A stretch of 16,917 nt of DNA from JBCDBH01 sp039184055. GTDB taxonomy: Bacteria > Acidobacteriota > Thermoanaerobaculia > Multivoradales > J023. Positions 12,528-16,917 of the stretch are shown here, piece by piece (within the stretch, counting starts at the first letter, position 1; each line of letters starts with the position of its first letter). Under the pieces are notes generated by a model. The model saw nothing but the letters and a program-made list of their open reading frames with translations, searched no databases and was not told the origin of the DNA. The stretch spans positions 1 through 16,917 of the forward strand of contig JBCDBH010000095.1 of NCBI GenBank assembly GCA_039184055.1. The letters run 5' to 3'. Position numbers and translations under genes: made by a program.

Positions 12528-13892
12528 CTAACCCCGGATCGGGGTCGCGGGAAGACGATCGGACGGATGCCGCTCATCGAGATCCGCTTCGGCGAGGATC
12601 CTCTCGAGTCGGTCGAGGGCATCGTCGAGCTGTTCGTCGGTGATGATGAGCGGTGGAACCAACTGGGCGACGGTGCCGTTCGGACCTCCAGCGAGCATGA
12701 GCACGCCGTCGTGGCGTGCTTCGGTCGTGAGACGATACGCCTGCTCGGCGCGATGCAGCTCGACTCCCGCCAGCAGACCGCGACCTCGGGTTGTGCGCAC
12801 GTACGTGGGGTAGCGATCGGGCCAGGTCGCGAGACGTTCGAGCATCGAGGCGCCGAGTCGCTCGGCACGGGCCACGAGGTCTTCTTCGTCGATTACCCGG
12901 AGGACTTCGAGCGCGGCGCGGCACGCCAGCGGATGGGCGACGAAGGTCGCCGTGTGCAGGGCTTCGCCACCCGTTTCCCACACTCGCATCAGCGTCTCGG
13001 AGCCGATCACCGCGCCGATCGGCATGCCGCCGGCCATGGCTTTGCCACAGCACAGAAGATCCGGCCGCACGTCGTCATGATCGACCGCGAAGAGTCGGCC
13101 GGTGCGTCCGAAGCCGGTGAAGATCTCGTCGACGATCAGGAGGGTGCCGGCTCGTTGGGCGTGTTGGTTGACCTTGGTCAACCAACGGGCAGGCGGTAGG
13201 AGAACACCCTCGCGGCCGACGATCGGTTCGACGATCACGGCGGCGATGTCGTGAGCCGCGAGGGCGTGCTCGATCTCTTTGGGGTCGGCGCCGAAATCCA
13301 GTCGAACGACGTGATCGTGGAGATGGTGTCGAAACGGATCCCGGAAGGCTTGACGTGACGACGCCGTCAAAGCACCCAGGGTGAGCCCGTGATAGCTGGG
13401 TGAAAACGTCAGCAGACGATGCCGGCCGGTCGCCATGAGAGCGGTCTTGATGGCGATTTCGACCGCGTCGGCGCCACTGACCGCGAAATGGATCCGTGGC
13501 TCGTCGATCGGCGCCGAGCGTTGCAGCTGTTCGGCGAGCTCGATCCGTGCGGGATGCGGCGTGGCGTCGCCCAGACCATGCACCAGACGGTCGGCTTGTT
13601 CGTGGATCGCCTGGATCATCCGTGGATGACGATGACCGATCGCCGCGACCCCGAAACCGCTGGTGAGATCGACGTAGCGGTTGCCGTCCACGTCGAGGAC
13701 GTTGGCGCCCAGCGCCTCCCGCCACAAGATGTTGACGTCATCCACCGAGGCGAGGCTGTTGATGCCGGGTGCTTCGGCGGCGGCGAGTCGCGCGCACCAG
13801 GCTCGAGCCGCCGGACCGGGTGGCGGCGTGACGATCTTCGGCAGCCGATCACCGCGATCGAGACCGATCTTCGAGGGATCGGGCACGCTCAA
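12528..13892 (-). CDS. Class III pyridoxal-phosphate aminotransferase
   Basis: About 454 residues, fold type I, of the acetylornithine/4-aminobutyrate/ornithine aminotransferase superfamily. Numbered from 13892: VDLTSGFGVAAIGHRHP (74-90) is the N-terminal substrate region, SGADAVEIAIKTA (139-151) binds cofactor phosphate, SYHG is at 166-169, Asp255 in LIVDEIFTGFGRTG contacts the pyridine nitrogen, and Lys284 in CCGKAMAGGMPIGA is the Schiff-base lysine. All catalytic residues are present, so it should be active. The substrate cannot be deduced. The start is TTG at 13892, overlapping the recR stop as TTGA, or GTG at 13886; neither has a clear ribosome site, which fits coupling to recR. The CNB gene starts 1 bp after its stop. 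A metabolic enzyme here is unusual. Confidence 0.93.
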   Translation of the reverse strand: MSVPDPSKIGLDRGDRLPKIVTPPPGPAARAWCARLAAAEAPGINSLASVDDVNILWREALGANVLDVDGNRYVDLTSGFGVAAIGHRHPRMIQAIHEQADRLVHGLGDATPHPARIELAEQLQRSAPIDEPRIHFAVSGADAVEIAIKTALMATGRHRLLTFSPSYHGLTLGALTASSRQAFRDPFRHHLHDHVVRLDFGADPKEIEHALAAHDIAAVIVEPIVGREGVLLPPARWLTKVNQHAQRAGTLLIVDEIFTGFGRTGRLFAVDHDDVRPDLLCCGKAMAGGMPIGAVIGSETLMRVWETGGEALHTATFVAHPLACRAALEVLRVIDEEDLVARAERLGASMLERLATWPDRYPTYVRTTRGRGLLAGVELHRAEQAYRLTTEARHDGVLMLAGGPNGTVAQLVPPLIITDEQLDDALDRLERILAEADLDERHPSDRLPATPIRG

Positions 13893-14476
13893 AGCGGCTG
13901 ACGACCCGCGAGCGATCGACCGAGGGTGACTTCGTCGGTGTAATCGATGTCGCCACCCACCGGCATGCCGAACGCCAATCGCGTGACCTGTAGATCCCGG
14001 TCGAGAAGCAGACGGGCGAGATAAAGCGCGGTCGCCTCACCTTCGACGTCGGGATTGGTCGCCAAAATCACTTCTTCGACACCTTCGAGACGATCGAGCA
14101 GCGGGGTGATCGAAAGCTCGTCGGGACCGATGCCACGTTGTGGCGACAGCGCCCCCATCAGCACATGGTAGCGACCGACGAATTCACCGGTGCGCTCGAT
14201 CGGAGCGATGTTGTACGGCTCTTCGACGACACAAATGACCCGGTCGTCACGATTCGGATCCGTACAGTAGATACACGGATCGACCGAGGTGATGGCGTTG
14301 CACCGACTGCACGGGAAGAGCTTGTCTTTGACGTCGATGAGCGCTCGGGCGAGCCGCTCGGCATCGGTTCGTGGTCGTCGGAGGACGTGATGCGCCAAAC
14401 GAGCCGCCGTTTTCGGACCGACACCGGGTAGCCGCGAAAGCTCACCGACCAGTCGCTCGAGAGGATCGTCGTGCAT
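13889..14476 (-). CDS. recR: Recombination mediator protein RecR
   Basis: This 195-residue RecR works with RecF and RecO to load RecA at single-strand gaps. The N-terminal helix-hairpin-helix is LSRLPGVGPKTAARLAHHVL (13-32). The zinc finger has the cysteine pairs CSRC and CIYC (about 56-71). The TOPRIM domain begins VICVVEEPYNIAPIERT. The conserved C-terminal motif PVGGDIDYTDEVTLGRSLAG is intact. Length is standard (about 200). The ATG at 14476 follows the ybaB stop by 8 bp and lacks an obvious ribosome site, suggesting coupling. The dnaX-ybaB-recR order is widely conserved. Confidence 0.97.
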   Translation of the reverse strand: MHDDPLERLVGELSRLPGVGPKTAARLAHHVLRRPRTDAERLARALIDVKDKLFPCSRCNAITSVDPCIYCTDPNRDDRVICVVEEPYNIAPIERTGEFVGRYHVLMGALSPQRGIGPDELSITPLLDRLEGVEEVILATNPDVEGEATALYLARLLLDRDLQVTRLAFGMPVGGDIDYTDEVTLGRSLAGRQPL

Positions 14477-14484
14477 GCGGGCGA

Positions 14485-14778
14485 TCAGAAGAGGTTCGGA
14501 AGACCACCGGCCAGAGCCCCGACCTTGCCGCGCAGCTCCTCGTCGATTTTCTCGTTGGCCCGATTGACCGCCGCCACGATCAGGTCTTGAAGCATGTCGG
14601 GATCTTCAGGATCGATGACCTCTGGATCGATCTTGACGCCGAGCAGCATCTTGTGGCCGTTCATGGTGACCGTCACCATGCCACCGCCGATCGACGCTTC
14701 GGTGGTCGTTTCGCCGAGCTCGCGCTGCATCTTGGCCTGCATTTCCTCGGCTTGCTTGAGTAGCTTTCGGTAGTTCAT
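14485..14778 (-). CDS. ybaB: YbaB/EbfC family nucleoid-associated protein
   Basis: This 97-residue DNA-binding protein of the YbaB/EbfC family forms small dimers that bind DNA and affect nucleoid structure. The N-terminal helix (MNYRKLLKQAEEMQAKMQREL) and the family core (GGGMVTVTMNGHKMLLGVKI, DPEDPDMLQDLIVAAVNRAN) are clear, and the tail ends LAGGLPNLF. The ATG at 14778 has AGGAG (14788-14792) 9 nt upstream. It lies 93 bp downstream of dnaX and 8 bp before recR, the usual arrangement. Confidence 0.96.
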   Translation of the reverse strand: MNYRKLLKQAEEMQAKMQRELGETTTEASIGGGMVTVTMNGHKMLLGVKIDPEVIDPEDPDMLQDLIVAAVNRANEKIDEELRGKVGALAGGLPNLF

Positions 14779-14847
14779 CGCTCGCTTCTCCTCTGGGCGG
14801 TCGGTGCCGGCGGTTCGGATGGCCCCGGGCCCCTTTCAAAGGTCTCG

Positions 14848-14865
14848 CGTGCTCGCGGGAGCACG
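14848..14865. other. Hairpin just after dnaX
   Basis: CGTGCTC (14848-14854) and GAGCACG (14859-14865) form a perfect 7-bp stem with a 4-nt loop, 7 bp beyond the dnaX stop in the dnaX-ybaB gap. No T-run follows on the minus strand, so it is not a standard intrinsic terminator. It could stabilise the dnaX mRNA end or partly attenuate ybaB-recR. Confidence 0.35.
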
Positions 14866-14871
14866 GAGACG

Positions 14872-16866
14872 TCAGCTTTTGTTCGTGGCGCTTTCGTCCG
14901 GACCGTTTCCGCCCGAGGCGCCTCCGCCCGAGGCGCTTCCGCTCGAGGTGGTTTCCTCGGTGGGCCGACGCCCCTCAATGGTACCGGGGAAGATGTCGAG
15001 CACGGTACGAAGGAGAGGGTGCTCGTCTTCGTCGGCGTCGGTTCGCGCCTGATGGGTTGCGCGTGGCCCTGGAGCCGGAGCTCGTTCAGCCGCCGCCCGT
15101 GGCGTTCGGGCTCGGGGTGCCGGTTTGTCGGGTGCTGGCTTGTTCGGGGTCGGACGACGACCGCCCAGACGCCAGCCACCACCGCCACCGAGCATCTCGG
15201 TGGCGACTTCGTTGAGCAAAGCTTGGTTTTTGGGTCGCTGGACCGCGTCACCCAACAGACCGCCCTCGTCGTCGTGAATGAGGATCTCACCACCCGTGAC
15301 GTCGAGGTGGCCCACCAGCATGGCGGCCAGCCGGCGAGACCGCGAGCGCACCGCGGCGAGCACGGTCTCGACACTCTGCGCCTCGTCGCCGCTCGTTCCG
15401 CCGTCGCGTGTCGCATCGCCGGGCGTGGCATCACCGGGTGTCGCATCACCGGGTGCGTCGTTCGTCACGCCGGTGTCGTTCGTCGTGGTGTCGTTCGTCG
15501 TGGTGTCGGTCCTCATCGGCGCGGGCGCGGGTCGGGAAGCTGCGGATCGAGAAGCAACGGGTCGGGAAGCAACAGGTCGGGAAGCAACAGGTGGTGGGCT
15601 CGGTTCGGGCGCTCGCGAGGGCGGCGTCGGCTTTGCGTCGTGTTGCGCTGTTTTCGCGGGTATGCGCGCCTCGCGTCCACCCGGTCGCGAAGTGGGCGGC
15701 CCGTCCCCACCGCGATTCGACGGCGGTGGGCTGCCCGTGGGCGGTGCCGTGAAACCGGTCCGCAAGAGCTCCTCGATCCGGGTCACCTTGGGCAGCTCGG
15801 CGGCGCGTAGCCAGGCGATTTCGGCCGCGAGATGGCCGTGCTCGGTCCGACGGACCATGGCCTCCGCGCCGAGCAGAAGGTTGAGCACCCGCAGGAGGTT
15901 CTCGTGAGAGCGATCCCCGACGAGCGTCGTCAAGGCCTCGATCTCGCCCTGCGGCAGCTCGATGTGCTCGCGGGTCCCGCCGAGCGTCAGGTGGAGCGCA
16001 TCGCGAACGTAGCCGAGGAATTGGCTGTAGACATTACGGGGTTCCCAACCGTTGAGCTCGGCGTCGCGGGCCACCGCCGCCACGGTGGCGCCATCCCCTT
16101 CGAGGATGGCGGTGAGCAAGCGCTGGAATACCGCGGTATCCAAACCACCGAGCAGACGGGAAGCGTCGTCGTCTTCGATCGTGCCGCTACCGAACGTGGC
16201 GAGCTGATCGAGCAACGCCACCGCGTCGCGCACGCTGCCCTCACCCGCGCGGGCGATCATGCGCAGCGCCGAATCGCTGATGGTGATGTTCTCGGCCTCG
16301 GCGATATGGCCGAGATGCTCGGCGAGCACGGTGGCGCCGACGCGTCGAAATTGGAATTGCTGACAGCGCGACAGGATCGTCGCCGGTACCGCGTCGAGCT
16401 CGGTGGTGGCGAAGATGAACACCAGATGTGGCGGTGGTTCCTCGACGATCTTGAGCAGGGCGTCGAATGCCTGCCGGGAGAGACGATGAACCTCGTCGAT
16501 GATGGCGACTTTGTAGCGACTGTCGGCGGGTCCGTAGCGCAGGCTTTCGGTCAGCTCGCGAACCTGTTCGACTTTGGAGTAGGTCGCGGCGTCGACCTCG
16601 ACGACATCGAGGCTACGACCGGTATCGATGTCTCGGCAGGCGTCACAGCAGCCGGACTCGGCGCTGGGAGTCGTACAGTTCAGCGCCTTGGCGAGAAGTC
16701 GCGCGGCGGTCGTTTTGCCGACGCCTCGAATCCCCGAAAAGAGGTAGGCCTGGGCGATCCGCTCTTCTTTGAGCGCGTTCTCGAGCGCACGCACGATCGG
16801 CTCTTGGCCTACCAGCGAAGAGAAGTCTTTCGGGCGCCACTTGCGGGCCAGAACCTGGTATGTCAT
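14872..16866 (-). CDS. dnaX: DNA polymerase III subunit gamma/tau (clamp loader ATPase)
   Basis: This 664-residue clamp-loader motor opens and loads the DnaN ring. It begins at ATG 16866 with the canonical MTYQVLARKWRPKDF. Walker A is GIRGVGKT at 45-52, and Walker B lies near 121-127 (AIIDEVH). ATATP-site residues include LSRCQQF (165-171). The zinc-binding cysteines are Cys64, Cys73, Cys74 and Cys77, two residues tighter than the usual C-x8-C-x2-C-x2-C. The AAA+ and collar region runs to about 365. A disordered linker (371-496) holds repeats PVASR and TTTND/ATPGD. A tau-specific region follows (about 497-560, 615-632: VLDIFPGTIEG). No slippery A-rich heptamer is evident, so a frameshifted gamma form is not predicted. 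No strong ribosome site precedes the start. Confidence 0.96.
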   Translation of the reverse strand: MTYQVLARKWRPKDFSSLVGQEPIVRALENALKEERIAQAYLFSGIRGVGKTTAARLLAKALNCTTPSAESGCCDACRDIDTGRSLDVVEVDAATYSKVEQVRELTESLRYGPADSRYKVAIIDEVHRLSRQAFDALLKIVEEPPPHLVFIFATTELDAVPATILSRCQQFQFRRVGATVLAEHLGHIAEAENITISDSALRMIARAGEGSVRDAVALLDQLATFGSGTIEDDDASRLLGGLDTAVFQRLLTAILEGDGATVAAVARDAELNGWEPRNVYSQFLGYVRDALHLTLGGTREHIELPQGEIEALTTLVGDRSHENLLRVLNLLLGAEAMVRRTEHGHLAAEIAWLRAAELPKVTRIEELLRTGFTAPPTGSPPPSNRGGDGPPTSRPGGREARIPAKTAQHDAKPTPPSRAPEPSPPPVASRPVASRPVASRSAASRPAPAPMRTDTTTNDTTTNDTGVTNDAPGDATPGDATPGDATRDGGTSGDEAQSVETVLAAVRSRSRRLAAMLVGHLDVTGGEILIHDDEGGLLGDAVQRPKNQALLNEVATEMLGGGGGWRLGGRRPTPNKPAPDKPAPRARTPRAAAERAPAPGPRATHQARTDADEDEHPLLRTVLDIFPGTIEGRRPTEETTSSGSASGGGASGGNGPDESATNKS
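15397..15596 (-). repeat. In-frame tandem repeats in the DnaX linker
   Basis: Near 15531-15591 about four 15-bp units (plus strand GGTCGGGAAGCAACA) encode PVASR-like pentapeptides. At 15397-15507 further tracts (plus strand GTGTCGTTCGTCGTG twice, and CGGGTGTCGCATCAC-type units) encode TTTND and ATPGD repeats. All are multiples of three, so copy-number change would alter linker length without a frameshift. Confidence 0.7.
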
Positions 16867-16917
16867 GTCGGAATCGATATCGAATCGGCGGTCGGCTGCT
16901 GCCGTGGTCGGCGAAGG

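Noticed and set aside
12527..12868. 114-residue upstream extension of the CNB protein frame
   Set aside because: It lies inside the aminotransferase gene in another frame and is Ser/Arg/Pro-rich, as expected of a shadow; the ATG at 12526 matches the CNB fold start and follows a GGGG site.

Overview
This window is a chromosomal replication-origin locus from a GC-rich, Gram-negative-type bacterium. GyrB carries the long C-terminal insertion typical of Gram-negative gyrases. DnaX, RecR, the class III aminotransferase and the CPBP-like fragment resemble Acidobacteriota (Thermoanaerobaculia-like) proteins from memory; Myxococcota is my second guess. No database was searched, so the phylum is tentative.

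All confident genes lie on the minus strand. Read in the direction of transcription (right to left) they are: dnaX, ybaB, recR, a class III aminotransferase, a tandem cyclic-nucleotide-binding-domain protein, dnaA, a 1.28-kb non-coding interval, dnaN, recF, gyrB, gyrA, a small transaldolase, and the start of a membrane protein that runs off the window edge. Clamp loader, initiator, sliding clamp, RecF/RecR repair proteins and both gyrase subunits therefore sit within about 16 kb. Several junctions are very tight (recR/aminotransferase overlap, 1-bp aminotransferase/CNB gap, 7-bp dnaN/recF gap, 8-bp ybaB/recR gap, transaldolase/CPBP overlap), which suggests operons with translational coupling.

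The interval 8644-9928 has two parts. The dnaN-proximal part (about 8705-8928) is the predicted oriC. It holds about ten DnaA-box-like 9-mers with a conserved TCCACA core, and two tandem boxes next to a short GC block and TAG trinucleotides, which is the layout of a bacterial origin unwinding element. The dnaA-proximal part (about 8971-9861) codes for nothing I can support. It is a mosaic of inverted repeats best read as two diverged copies of one structured repeat in opposite orientation, one interrupted by a 181-bp near-perfect hairpin. A set of degenerate 20-bp repeats lies between them. This is the least explained and most interesting part of the window.

A second DnaA-box-like cluster with a perfect 9-bp inverted repeat lies just upstream of dnaA and probably serves autoregulation. 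No rRNA, tRNA, CRISPR array or transposase gene was recognised.
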